A stretch of DNA of 64,000 nucleotides, from NCBI RefSeq assembly GCF_014648035.1, contig NZ_BMQI01000021.1, positions 1 through 64,000 on the forward strand. Reading direction: 5' to 3'. Source of the DNA: Shewanella algicola. GTDB taxonomy: Bacteria > Pseudomonadota > Gammaproteobacteria > Enterobacterales > Shewanellaceae. The notes under the pieces are model-generated. The model made no database searches, was not told the DNA's origin, and worked only from the letters and a program-made list of their open reading frames with translations. Of the stretch, positions 1 to 8,320 are shown in pieces. The first letter of the stretch is position 1. Every line of letters begins with the position of its first letter. Both the position numbers and the translations under genes were made by a program.

Positions 1-63
1 TGCGTGGAATTTAAGTGTTCACGATAAAACCGGAATCGGTGTTCACCATCACCGGAATACGCA
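1..63 (-). mobile_element. Possible insertion-sequence terminus (IS21-like multiple end repeats)
   Basis: Read on the minus strand, the 63 bases begin TGCGTATTCC and then carry two imperfect copies of a unit ATTCCGGT-(N)-GTGAACAC spaced 22 bp apart, followed by another ATTCC. Tandem transposase-binding repeats at a terminus are known for IS21-family elements, and a TGCG-type tip fits that style. The block starts exactly where the GGDEF reading frame of the neighbouring cyclase stops resembling its family. The body of the element would lie left of the window and cannot be seen, so both family and identity are inference. Confidence 0.35.
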
Positions 64-976
64 GTTTAACAAAGTCGATGGTGAATTGCTCAACGCTGCT
101 GCGGATTTTTTCAGCAATGATGCTCGCTTGCTCTGCCGAGGTTTGCGGCAGAATAATTAAAAACTCTTCTCCGCCCCAACGGGCGACACAATCTTGTTGT
201 CGAACTTGTTCTTTAAAGAGGGCTGATAATTCAGTCAGCACCATGTCTCCACCATTGTGGCCGTATTTGTCGTTAACCAATTTAAAGTGGTCTAAATCGC
301 ACAATAATACCGATAACGGTTCATTGTTACGCTGCAACCTTGATTTTTCTTGTTCTAAAATGGCGGCGGCGTTGCGTCTGTTGGCTAATTTGGTGAGTGG
401 ATCGCGCATGGCCAGTTCTTGGTATTGTCTGCTGAGCTCAAGTGCATTTATGTAGGATTGCATTCTGGAGTATTCATACAGGGCAGATAAAAATGACATG
501 GTTAAAAACGACAAGATAAGTCGCAAGGTGTAACTGTTACTGTATTGCGCATGTTCAATGATGTGTTGTGGTAAAAAGATGATGATACAAATAATCATTA
601 TAAAGATGAATAGGTTAAATAATCCATTGCGAAGCCCTAATACATAAACAGACACTGGCGCGACAATAAAAATCCATAAGGGACCTGTGTGCTCGACTCC
701 ACCGCTAAAAACGAGGTAAAACATTAATAAATAGAGCGAATAAATGACCAGTGTCGAGCCGATTTTTAGCTCGAATTGATTGACAGAAAAAAACGCGATT
801 AAATAAATTGTACTGGCGACAAATAATACGACAGAGAGCGTGGTGTTTTGACCAAATAAGCTGAGTAACCCCATTAAAAAGGTAATAGACATGCCAACCA
901 GCGAAAACAAGGTAATGATCCGAGCTTGCTGTTGCTCGCCGGTGCTGTTTTGGTGCTGTTTGATGAATGTACGCAA
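11..976 (-). CDS. Membrane diguanylate cyclase (GGDEF), C-terminus truncated
   Basis: Predicted inner-membrane enzyme that would make cyclic di-GMP from two GTP. About five to six hydrophobic segments fill residues 20-165. A GGDEF domain follows from about residue 190, with DxLTxLxNRR at 192-201, the substrate motif DLDHFKLVND at 227-236, an RQQD inhibitory I-site at 259-262 and the active site GGEEF at 268-272. The start is TTG, supported by AAAGGA seven bases upstream; no ATG fits better. Family members continue with VTVSIGVA and an AD-ALY-AK-GRN tail, but here the frame changes after about L305 into IS-like repeat sequence and stops. About 40-50 residues of the catalytic fold are missing, so the enzyme is probably inactive or impaired. 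The architecture is clear; activity is doubtful. Confidence 0.75.
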   Translation of the reverse strand: MRTFIKQHQNSTGEQQQARIITLFSLVGMSITFLMGLLSLFGQNTTLSVVLFVASTIYLIAFFSVNQFELKIGSTLVIYSLYLLMFYLVFSGGVEHTGPLWIFIVAPVSVYVLGLRNGLFNLFIFIMIICIIIFLPQHIIEHAQYSNSYTLRLILSFLTMSFLSALYEYSRMQSYINALELSRQYQELAMRDPLTKLANRRNAAAILEQEKSRLQRNNEPLSVLLCDLDHFKLVNDKYGHNGGDMVLTELSALFKEQVRQQDCVARWGGEEFLIILPQTSAEQASIIAEKIRSSVEQFTIDFVKLRIPVMVNTDSGFIVNT

Positions 977-1242
977 TAGGTAATCCTTTAAGTATGATAG
1001 AACTCAAAGTCGACTTAGAAATGAGTCAAGTTACTCGTAAATAGACTAAAATGTAACGCTATGTGTTATCTGTTCAGGTTGCCACAAAACGGTGATTTAT
1101 CCAATGTAATTTGCATGTAATTGGTGTGCCTAACAGATAAAGCGGATGATTAAGATGTCCAATTGAAAGGGTAAAAACTAATATTGGTGTGAATTCATGC
1201 CATTGATTGAGTCGATTGTATTGTGAGCAGTCTGACAGATAG
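977..1242. other. Intergenic spacer upstream of the truncated cyclase
   Basis: AT-rich spacer between the cyclase start and the palindrome that follows the tetR gene. It must carry the cyclase promoter, with an AAAGGA ribosome-binding site just before the TTG. I see no gene, RNA or clear promoter in it. Confidence 0.5.
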
Positions 1243-1288
1243 AACAATATAACTTTCAGGCAATTAATTGCCTGAAAGTTATATTGTT
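1243..1288. terminator. 46-bp perfect palindrome after tetR, probable terminator
   Basis: Two 23-base arms are exact reverse complements with no loop base (core TTTCAGGCAATT / AATTGCCTGAAA, flanked by AACAATATAAC). It lies 26 bases beyond the stop of the minus-strand tetR gene. The A/T-rich flanks supply a U-rich tail in either direction. Termination is the simplest role, but the length and perfection are unusual. Confidence 0.6.
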
Positions 1289-1314
1289 AAGCAATTATGA
1301 GTATTTATTGCGCA

Positions 1315-1878
1315 TTAATGCTCATTTAACCAGGGCAGCAATGCGTTAAATGTTTGGGTGATTGTATTGGCCGAGTCTGCCTGGTAACCGTATATACGAA
1401 TACCAAAAATCACTGTCATCAGTTGTGCTGCATATGCTTTAGCCAGTTCGTCGCTATAAACGCGACTGAGGTATTCGGTATAGATTTTTTCTATGTTGGA
1501 CAATTGCATCGATGCAAACTGGTATAGGCTATTGCCTTGTGATGCTAATTCGAGCTGAGTCTTGATCAAAAAACAGCCACAGTAATCACACGCTTTTGAT
1601 TGTTCGACTAAATCAGCCAATATTTGCTTGATACCCTCATTAACGTTTTCGGTATCGGCCATTTTTTTGTGAATAGCACCGATTGAAGCTGTGGCATAGC
1701 GAGCCAATGCTTCCTGAAACAGCTTCTCTTTACTTTCAAATTCATGATAGATGCTGCCAGGTTTTAACCCTGTGGCTTTAGTGATTTGCTGGATGCTTGA
1801 TGCGGCATAACCTTGTTGCCAAAATAAACTAATAACGTTGTCTAATACGTCTTCTCGCTGATAATTTTTCTTTGCCAT
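1315..1878 (-). CDS. TetR-family transcriptional regulator
   Basis: Protein of 187 residues with the family's usual length. The N-terminal helix-turn-helix is plain: residues 5-50 contain LFWQQGYAASSIQQITKATG followed by the recognition segment LKPGSIYHEFESKEKLF. The C-terminal half is a ligand-binding helical domain with a GCFLIKTQLELAS stretch seen in many TetR repressors; it has Cys-xx-Cys-x-Cys near residues 83-87. I choose the ATG at 1878: it follows GAGGGGG at good spacing, and a promoter with its -10 at 1918-1923 makes the longer frame from 1965 unlikely. No co-directional or adjacent divergent target fits it; the neighbours are signalling genes, so it is an orphan regulator whose target is unknown. 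It probably represses itself. Confidence 0.88.
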   Translation of the reverse strand: MAKKNYQREDVLDNVISLFWQQGYAASSIQQITKATGLKPGSIYHEFESKEKLFQEALARYATASIGAIHKKMADTENVNEGIKQILADLVEQSKACDYCGCFLIKTQLELASQGNSLYQFASMQLSNIEKIYTEYLSRVYSDELAKAYAAQLMTVIFGIRIYGYQADSANTITQTFNALLPWLNEH

Positions 1879-1917
1879 TTCAGCCCCCTCGTTGATACCA
1901 CTGACACTATAATTCGC

Positions 1918-1947
1918 ATGATACCATTGTTTGAATGACTGTTCAAA
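1918..1947 (-). promoter_or_regulatory. tetR promoter with overlapping inverted-repeat operator
   Basis: On the minus strand TTGAAC (1946-1941) is followed after exactly 17 bases by TATCAT (1923-1918), a good sigma-70 promoter 40 bases before the ATG at 1878. The -35 lies inside the inverted repeat TTTGAA-N6-TTCAAA (1930-1947), of the size TetR-family proteins bind. Autorepression is inferred from this overlap. Confidence 0.6.
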
Positions 1948-1999
1948 AAACAGCTCGTGTCTCAATTTATAATAATTATTAAGAGAGCCTGTTCGAGTT

Positions 2000-2031
2000 A
2001 GGTGTGGCTGACAATATTGTCAGCCACACCT
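2000..2031. repeat. 32-bp perfect palindrome upstream of tetR
   Basis: The arms AGGTGTGGCTGACAAT and ATTGTCAGCCACACCT are exact reverse complements without a loop. It sits about 120 bases upstream of the tetR start and about 375 bases upstream of the hybrid kinase. Neither neighbour ends here, so it is not an obvious terminator; a regulatory site or a leftover terminator of a lost gene are both possible. Confidence 0.6.
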
Positions 2032-2407
2032 TCGCTCTTAGCCAAGCATCAATGAGTATGCTTTTGATAAATTGCATTGGTCAGCTGTGGTTAATAAGTA
2101 AGGTAAAAGCGATGGTTAATACTACATTATGCAAATTGATGCTCTTGCGAAGACAATTGTTAGACATTAACGCTTAGACGATAAGTGATAATAGTAAAAA
2201 TCATGAAGGTTACTGCATCAGGAGTCTTTATTGTTTTTGGGGGAATTTTTTTTCATATGGATTAGATTAGGCGTTGCACATGCATACAGAGTGTTGATTT
2301 GTCTAATGCTTATTTAGCTATAAGTGTTTAATTCGTGCGAAAAGTTAAAGTTAACTCATGTTGTGTATTAAAAAAACTATGTTTTTCAATGTGTAGCTTG
2401 TAAAAAA
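2032..2407. other. AT-rich spacer before the hybrid kinase
   Basis: About 375 bases with long A and T runs (for example at 2233-2255 and 2370-2406). It must contain the kinase promoter, but I cannot pick one with confidence. No gene is seen. Confidence 0.4.
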
Positions 2408-5400
2408 ATGGGTTATCGTCCACAGTTAAACTCCCTTGGCCTGAAACTCATCATAAACATGACCAGATTTGCTAATTATAGAAACGTGCTTAAATTGGGT
2501 ATCGGAGTATTTGCTTTTGGCTTAGTCATTAGTGTTGGTGTCGCTTTAAGTGTTAAAAATAAGAACAATAGCATCATTGTTAATGAACTTAAGGGCGTCA
2601 CAGAGCAAGTGACAAATAATATTACCGATCGTATTCAGTTGTATCAGTATGGTTTACGCAGTGCGCGCGGGATTATTTTTACTGCTGGAGAAGAGGGCAT
2701 TAATCGGCAAGAGTTTCATAAATACAGTTTGACGCGTGATATTGATGATGAGTTTCCTGGTGCTAGAGGGTTTGGTTTTATTCGTCGCGTCAGTGCTGCT
2801 GAAGAAAACAAATTTATTAGTGCAGCGCAATTAGATGATTGGCCAACCTTTAATACTCGGCAGCTCAACGTTCACAATGACGAGCGCTATATCATTCAGT
2901 ATATTGAACCCGTAGAGCGGAACTATTCCGCTATCGGTTTAGATATCGCCTCTGAAGCAAACCGTAAAAAAGCCGCCTTAGATGCTATTTTAACTGGTGA
3001 GGTCAGATTAACTGGGCCTATCACTTTAGTGCAGGCAACAGGTAATCCATTACAAGCATTTTTGATTTTGATGCCAATCTATCGAAGTGGCGGCACCCCT
3101 GAGTTACCTGCTTTAAGGGAACAGCAGGCTTTTGGCTGGAGTTATGCCCCACTGGTAGCCAATGAAGTTTTTGAAGATTTATCTTTATCACGACCAAACA
3201 CTAAGTTATTGGTTAAAGATATTACCGATACTGCCAATATTGTGACTTTTTATGAAACTCATATCGATGACTCAAGCCCATTAACTGAACATATAGTGAC
3301 TGTCGAACGTGAGGTTTTTGGTCGGCATTGGCAACTGTCGCTAGTGGCTTACCCCAATTTTGTTAATGGATTTCATTTAACCTCGCCTAATATTGTGTTC
3401 ACGTACGGCTTCATTTTGAGTTTGCTGCTGGCATCTTTTATTGCATTTTATAACTATACCTTAGGTCGAAAGCAGCTCGTATTAGCTGATAATGAACGAC
3501 GAGCCAATATTTTAGAGCACTCGCAAGATGCCATTATTAGTTATGATTGTGACGGAGTGGTCACTGGGTGGAACCAAGGCGCAGAGCTTATCTTTGGTTA
3601 CACCAATGACGAGGTTGTTGGCCATAAAGGACATGGTTTTATTGTTGCAGACGAAGGGCAAAGCCAAGAAAACGCACTTTTTGAACAAGTGGTAAAGGGT
3701 AAACCATTATTGAACTTTATTGGCCACCATAAGCGTAAAGATAATGAGTTACTCACAACCACTATGACCTCATTAGCTATTTATAATGAATTTGGTGTGA
3801 TTACTGGGGTAAGCCAGACTATTCGAGACATTACCGCGCAACAAAACGCAGAAAAACAAATTTTAAGCCTAAATGCCAGCCTTGAACTAAAAGTCACTGA
3901 GCGCACACAAGCTTTGCAGCAAGCTCTTTCTGAAAATAAAACCTTACTCGATAATATAAACCAACAACTTTTATATTCTGAAACAGATAAAGATGGCGTG
4001 ATATTAGCGGTTAACGATTATTTTTGTATTGCCTCTGGCTATACTCGTGCGCAGATGATTGGTCAAAAGCATTCTATTTTAAAATCGGGTCAACACGATG
4101 ATGCATTTTGGAAAGACATGTGGGAAACCGTTATTAATGGTGATAGTTGGCACGGCGAAGTGTGCAACCATGATAAGCAAGGGGGGGCGAAATGGTTTGA
4201 TACAGTCATCACTCCGATCCTTGATAACAATGGCGAATTAGAACGTTGTATTGCCTTGCGAATTGATATTACCGAGCGTAAACACACTCAACTTGAAAAC
4301 CTTAAACTGACCTCATTATTGACCAATGTACTTGCTGCAGCATCCGAAATTGCCATTATTTCAACTGACAACGATGGTGTGATTACCATGTTCAACCGCG
4401 GTGCAGAATTATTGTTAGGTTATAGTGCGAGTGAGATTGTGGGTAAAATGAGTCCGGCAATATTACATGTGCCTGCCGAAATTAGACAACGCGGTAAAGA
4501 GTTAACTGAGGAATTTGGCGAAGAGATCAGTGCATTTGATGTGATGATTTACAAGCCCAGAAATTTTGGCCCAGAGACACGCACTTGGACTTATGTCCGC
4601 AAAGACTTTACCCAATGTCAGGTGTCGTTATCGGTGACGGCAATGCGTAATGAGTCTGGTGAACTTATAGGTTACCTTGGCGTTGCTGTTAATATTGATA
4701 CGATGTTGAAGCAGCAAGAAGCGTTAGTGTCGGCGAGTAATCAATTGATAAAGGCTGCCGATGTTGCAGAGCTGGGTATATGGGACTTAGATTTATTGAC
4801 GGATGACTTGCAATGGAACGATCGTATGTTTGTGATGTACGATTATCCTCTGGAGATAAAGGAATACGGCCTTAATTATCGACATTGGCAACAACGTATT
4901 CACCCGGATGATCTTTATATGGCGGAGCAAGCATTACAGCAAGCCATTGAGACCCACTCAACTTATGAGCCGACGTTTAGGATTATCAATCGTGCGGATC
5001 AGGTGCGCTATATCCATGCCGGCGCGCAAATCAGTTATGATAAAATGGGCAAAGCGATACGTGTTGTTGGGATTAATCGTGATATTACTGAACAGCGTGA
5101 ATTAGAGCAAACGTTACGGTTAGCCAAACAGGCTGCCGATGCGGCAAGTGCTGCCAAGTCAGCATTTTTAGCGAATATGAGCCATGAAATTCGCACACCC
5201 ATGAATGCGGTATTGGGCATGCTTCAGTTAGTACAACATTCCGATATGACTCGCCAACAACTTGATTATGTGACCAAAGCAGAAATTGCCGCAAAATCCT
5301 TGTTAGGGTTACTGAATGACATTTTAGATTTCTCCAAAATCGATGCGGGTAAGCTTGATCTTGATCTTCATCCATTTCAAATGGAAACCTTGATGCGTGA

Positions 5401-7324
5401 ACTGGCGGTAATGTTGGCGACCAATGTTCACAGTAAAAATCTAGAAGTTATTTTTGATCTTGACCCAGAGATTCCTTACCTAATAGAAGGTGATGAGCTG
5501 CGCTTAAGGCAAGTATTGTTAAACCTTGCTGGTAATGCCATTAAGTTTACCTCACAGGGCCATGTGATTGTTGGGGTGCATTGTCATCAGCTTACCCAGG
5601 ATGAAGTGACACTCACTATTACTGTGTCAGACAGCGGCATCGGGATCAGCAAAGAGCAAGCCGATAAAATATTCCAAGGCTTTGTACAAGCAGAATCATC
5701 CACTTCAAGGCGATTTGGTGGCACTGGGTTGGGGCTTGCTATCACGAAACGTTTAGTGGACCTGATGGGCGGAGAATTAACATTAACCAGTGAGTTAGAG
5801 CACGGCAGTCGTTTTGGGTTTGAGTTGTCTTTTACAGTAGTCGAGATGAAAAATACCCATCTAGAAATTGATTTACAAGATAAAAACATCCTGATAGTTG
5901 ATGACAGTAAAATGAGCCGTAAAATTTTATCAAAAACACTGATGGCTCATGGTGCTTATGTTAACGAAGCAGGTAACAGTAAACAGGCCATTAATCTTAT
6001 TAATCAGAGCTTACATGCCACCAACCATTATGACGTGATTATTATGGACTGGCGTATGCCTGACATGGATGGTTTAGCGACAGCACGACATATTCAATCG
6101 ATGTTTCCAGAAGGTGTAGCCCCTGCCATTATTATGCTAACGGCTTATGGCTCTGAGGTAATGAAGCAAACCAAACAATATAAGCAACAACCATTTGTGA
6201 ACATGTTAACCAAGCCGATTACGGCGAACTTAATGCTTGAGGCGGTACATCAGGCTATTAGCGGTGAAGAAATACCGTTAGAAACTAAAAAAGTGACTCA
6301 TCTTACCTTGCAAGGCATCAAAGTTCTTGTCGTGGAGGACAATCAACTCAATCGCCAAGTTATTGATGAATTATTACGCTTGCAAGGTGCTGTGGTGACA
6401 TTAGCAACCGGTGGGAGAGAAGGGGTTGAATGGGTCACTCATTCTGATAAATTATTTGATATTGTGATTATGGATATGCAAATGCCTGACATGGACGGTT
6501 TAGAAGCGACACGGATTATTCGTGCCGACGGTCGTTTTGCTGAGTTACCGATTTTAGCCATGACAGCTAATGCCTCTGTAGCGGATAAAGCGTTATGTTT
6601 AGAAGCTGGGATGAATGAACATATTGGTAAACCTATCGACATGACATTATTATTACCTTGCATGTTGGGTCTATTGGGCCGCGAATCAAAAACATTACAA
6701 ATTGCAGAACAGGCGTTATTGTCTGACAGCCAAAGTGACAGCGATGATGTACTTGAAAACCCAGAGTCGATATTGCGTCGCTTTGGTGGTGAACTCGCCT
6801 TTTTTATTGATGTGAAACACCATTTTGCAATTGAAATGTCTGAACAATTAGCGTTACTCACTCAAGCTTTTGAGCGAGGTGATAACGATGCCATTAATAT
6901 TATTGCTCATACGATAAAAGGTACTGCAAGCAATATCGGTGCAAAAAGACTTGCTGCTTTTGCAGAACAATTAGAGCGTTCGGTCAAAAATACTGATAGT
7001 GTTGATGCCAGTGATTATGTCAATCAAATGCAGGGGCAAATAAACGATAGCTTGCTTATGTTAGATACTTTGTTTCCCGATGACGTCATTTCGACAAACG
7101 ATGTGGATAAATCTCAACATTTGCCGATAGAGAGTATTGAAACTGATAAAAAGGCTAAACTGATGACATTATTAGTGGAACAGAACCTTGATGCGATTGA
7201 CTATCTTGAAAACATGCTAAGCAATGTTGCTGCGGATAAACAGTGGTTAAGGTTAAGCACCCAAGTAAGTCAATTGGAGTTTTTAGACGCTATTGATACC
7301 CTAACGTCGATTATGAAGGAGTAA
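2408..7324 (+). CDS. CHASE-PAS4 hybrid histidine kinase with two REC and an Hpt domain
   Basis: Large (1638 residues) inner-membrane sensor. In order: transmembrane helix about 25-48, periplasmic CHASE-type sensor about 75-290, second helix about 332-355, and four PAS/PAC units between about 365 and 905. A HisKA domain carries H926 in SHEIRTPM, and the ATPase has N-box LRQVLLNLAGNAIKFT, DSGIGI and GGTGLGLAI. Two receiver domains have D1214 (MDWRMPDMDG) and D1356 (MDMQMPDMDG), and an Hpt domain has H1501 in AHTIKGTASNIG. All phosphorelay residues are present. The CHASE ligand is unknown. No strong ribosome-binding site precedes ATG 2408; ATG 2459 is an alternative. The REC-GGDEF gene follows after 3 bases with its ribosome-binding site inside this gene's end, so the two are very probably cotranscribed and the second is the likely phosphorelay output. 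Confidence 0.92.
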   Translation: MGYRPQLNSLGLKLIINMTRFANYRNVLKLGIGVFAFGLVISVGVALSVKNKNNSIIVNELKGVTEQVTNNITDRIQLYQYGLRSARGIIFTAGEEGINRQEFHKYSLTRDIDDEFPGARGFGFIRRVSAAEENKFISAAQLDDWPTFNTRQLNVHNDERYIIQYIEPVERNYSAIGLDIASEANRKKAALDAILTGEVRLTGPITLVQATGNPLQAFLILMPIYRSGGTPELPALREQQAFGWSYAPLVANEVFEDLSLSRPNTKLLVKDITDTANIVTFYETHIDDSSPLTEHIVTVEREVFGRHWQLSLVAYPNFVNGFHLTSPNIVFTYGFILSLLLASFIAFYNYTLGRKQLVLADNERRANILEHSQDAIISYDCDGVVTGWNQGAELIFGYTNDEVVGHKGHGFIVADEGQSQENALFEQVVKGKPLLNFIGHHKRKDNELLTTTMTSLAIYNEFGVITGVSQTIRDITAQQNAEKQILSLNASLELKVTERTQALQQALSENKTLLDNINQQLLYSETDKDGVILAVNDYFCIASGYTRAQMIGQKHSILKSGQHDDAFWKDMWETVINGDSWHGEVCNHDKQGGAKWFDTVITPILDNNGELERCIALRIDITERKHTQLENLKLTSLLTNVLAAASEIAIISTDNDGVITMFNRGAELLLGYSASEIVGKMSPAILHVPAEIRQRGKELTEEFGEEISAFDVMIYKPRNFGPETRTWTYVRKDFTQCQVSLSVTAMRNESGELIGYLGVAVNIDTMLKQQEALVSASNQLIKAADVAELGIWDLDLLTDDLQWNDRMFVMYDYPLEIKEYGLNYRHWQQRIHPDDLYMAEQALQQAIETHSTYEPTFRIINRADQVRYIHAGAQISYDKMGKAIRVVGINRDITEQRELEQTLRLAKQAADAASAAKSAFLANMSHEIRTPMNAVLGMLQLVQHSDMTRQQLDYVTKAEIAAKSLLGLLNDILDFSKIDAGKLDLDLHPFQMETLMRELAVMLATNVHSKNLEVIFDLDPEIPYLIEGDELRLRQVLLNLAGNAIKFTSQGHVIVGVHCHQLTQDEVTLTITVSDSGIGISKEQADKIFQGFVQAESSTSRRFGGTGLGLAITKRLVDLMGGELTLTSELEHGSRFGFELSFTVVEMKNTHLEIDLQDKNILIVDDSKMSRKILSKTLMAHGAYVNEAGNSKQAINLINQSLHATNHYDVIIMDWRMPDMDGLATARHIQSMFPEGVAPAIIMLTAYGSEVMKQTKQYKQQPFVNMLTKPITANLMLEAVHQAISGEEIPLETKKVTHLTLQGIKVLVVEDNQLNRQVIDELLRLQGAVVTLATGGREGVEWVTHSDKLFDIVIMDMQMPDMDGLEATRIIRADGRFAELPILAMTANASVADKALCLEAGMNEHIGKPIDMTLLLPCMLGLLGRESKTLQIAEQALLSDSQSDSDDVLENPESILRRFGGELAFFIDVKHHFAIEMSEQLALLTQAFERGDNDAINIIAHTIKGTASNIGAKRLAAFAEQLERSVKNTDSVDASDYVNQMQGQINDSLLMLDTLFPDDVISTNDVDKSQHLPIESIETDKKAKLMTLLVEQNLDAIDYLENMLSNVAADKQWLRLSTQVSQLEFLDAIDTLTSIMKE

Positions 7325-7327
7325 TGC

Positions 7328-8287
7328 GTGTTCATTGATGAGTATGTTTTGGGGGCTTCCCCTGAGAAATGTAAGATTTTGCTTGTTGATGATCAGGTCG
7401 TCAACATCAAAATACTGCATCAACTATTACAAGATGATTATGATATTTACATGGCTCGTGATGGTCATCAAGCCATAGACATGTGTAACAAAGTGAAGCC
7501 TGATCTGGTGTTATTAGACATTGAAATGCCAATCTTAAATGGTTTTGATGTGTGCGCGCATTTAAAAAATGATCCCAACACTCAAGACATTGCTGTTATT
7601 TTTATTTCAGGTCACTTTGATGAAGATAAAGAGGTTAAAGGTTTTAAGCTTGGTGCGGTTGATTTTATTCACAAACCAATAAACCCTGTTATTACCAAAG
7701 CGCGAGTTAAAAATCAGATTAAGTTGAAGTCACAGTCTGATTTATTACGCTCAATTGCATTGTTAGATGGATTAACCGGTGTCGCGAATCGACGTAGCTT
7801 TGAACAGGTGCTGCCTGTTAACTGGTTACAATGCAGCCGTGAGCAACAACCGTTAACGATGATTTTATTAGATATTGATTTCTTTAAGTCGTTTAATGAT
7901 ACCTACGGCCATACCGAAGGAGACGTGTGCTTGCGACAAGTGGCACAAAAAATTCATGATACGGTTAACCGCCCTTACGATTTAGTTGCTCGCTATGGCG
8001 GTGAAGAGTTTGTCTGTATTTTGCCTAATACCGATTTGATTGGTGGGACTTATGTCGCTCAACAAATTGTCGACAGTATTGTGTCACTTAAAATAGCCCA
8101 CGAAAGCTCACAAGTGTCGAGTTATGTCACCATCAGTGCGGGTGTTGCAACCATAGTGCCTACCCGTGATGTGTCGGCTAATATCCTTATTGAAGCCGCA
8201 GATAAACAACTTTATTTAGCTAAGAACCGTGGCAGAAACAGAGTGCTAGGTGCAGAGGTTATGGCAGCAGAGCTAGCCACTGTTTAG
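7328..8287 (+). CDS. REC-GGDEF response regulator (diguanylate cyclase)
   Basis: Protein of 319 residues that joins a receiver domain (about 15-130, phospho-acceptor D64 in LLDIEMPILNG, K in HKPIN) to a GGDEF domain (about 148-305). The active site GGEEF is at 224-228, preceded by an RPYD inhibitory I-site, and the typical tail AADKQLYLAKNRGRNR is present, so an active, feedback-inhibited cyclase is expected. Start is GTG with AAGGAG in the last codons of the upstream kinase, which points to translational coupling. This is the WspR/PleD-like type of output; phosphorylation by the upstream hybrid kinase is inferred from the operon. A terminator follows directly. Confidence 0.93.
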   Translation: MFIDEYVLGASPEKCKILLVDDQVVNIKILHQLLQDDYDIYMARDGHQAIDMCNKVKPDLVLLDIEMPILNGFDVCAHLKNDPNTQDIAVIFISGHFDEDKEVKGFKLGAVDFIHKPINPVITKARVKNQIKLKSQSDLLRSIALLDGLTGVANRRSFEQVLPVNWLQCSREQQPLTMILLDIDFFKSFNDTYGHTEGDVCLRQVAQKIHDTVNRPYDLVARYGGEEFVCILPNTDLIGGTYVAQQIVDSIVSLKIAHESSQVSSYVTISAGVATIVPTRDVSANILIEAADKQLYLAKNRGRNRVLGAEVMAAELATV

Positions 8288-8294
8288 AGAGTTA

Positions 8295-8318
8295 AACAGG
8301 GCAATATAATGCCCTGTT
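8295..8318. terminator. Bidirectional terminator between convergent genes
   Basis: AACAGGGCA and TGCCCTGTT pair around the loop ATATAA, with A/T-rich flanks, between the ends of the REC-GGDEF gene and the DUF3187 gene. Confidence 0.75.
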
Positions 8319-8320
8319 GA

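Noticed and set aside
705-1007. 100-codon frame overlapping the truncated cyclase start
   Set aside because: Out of frame with the cyclase, whose motifs are clear; nothing supports it.
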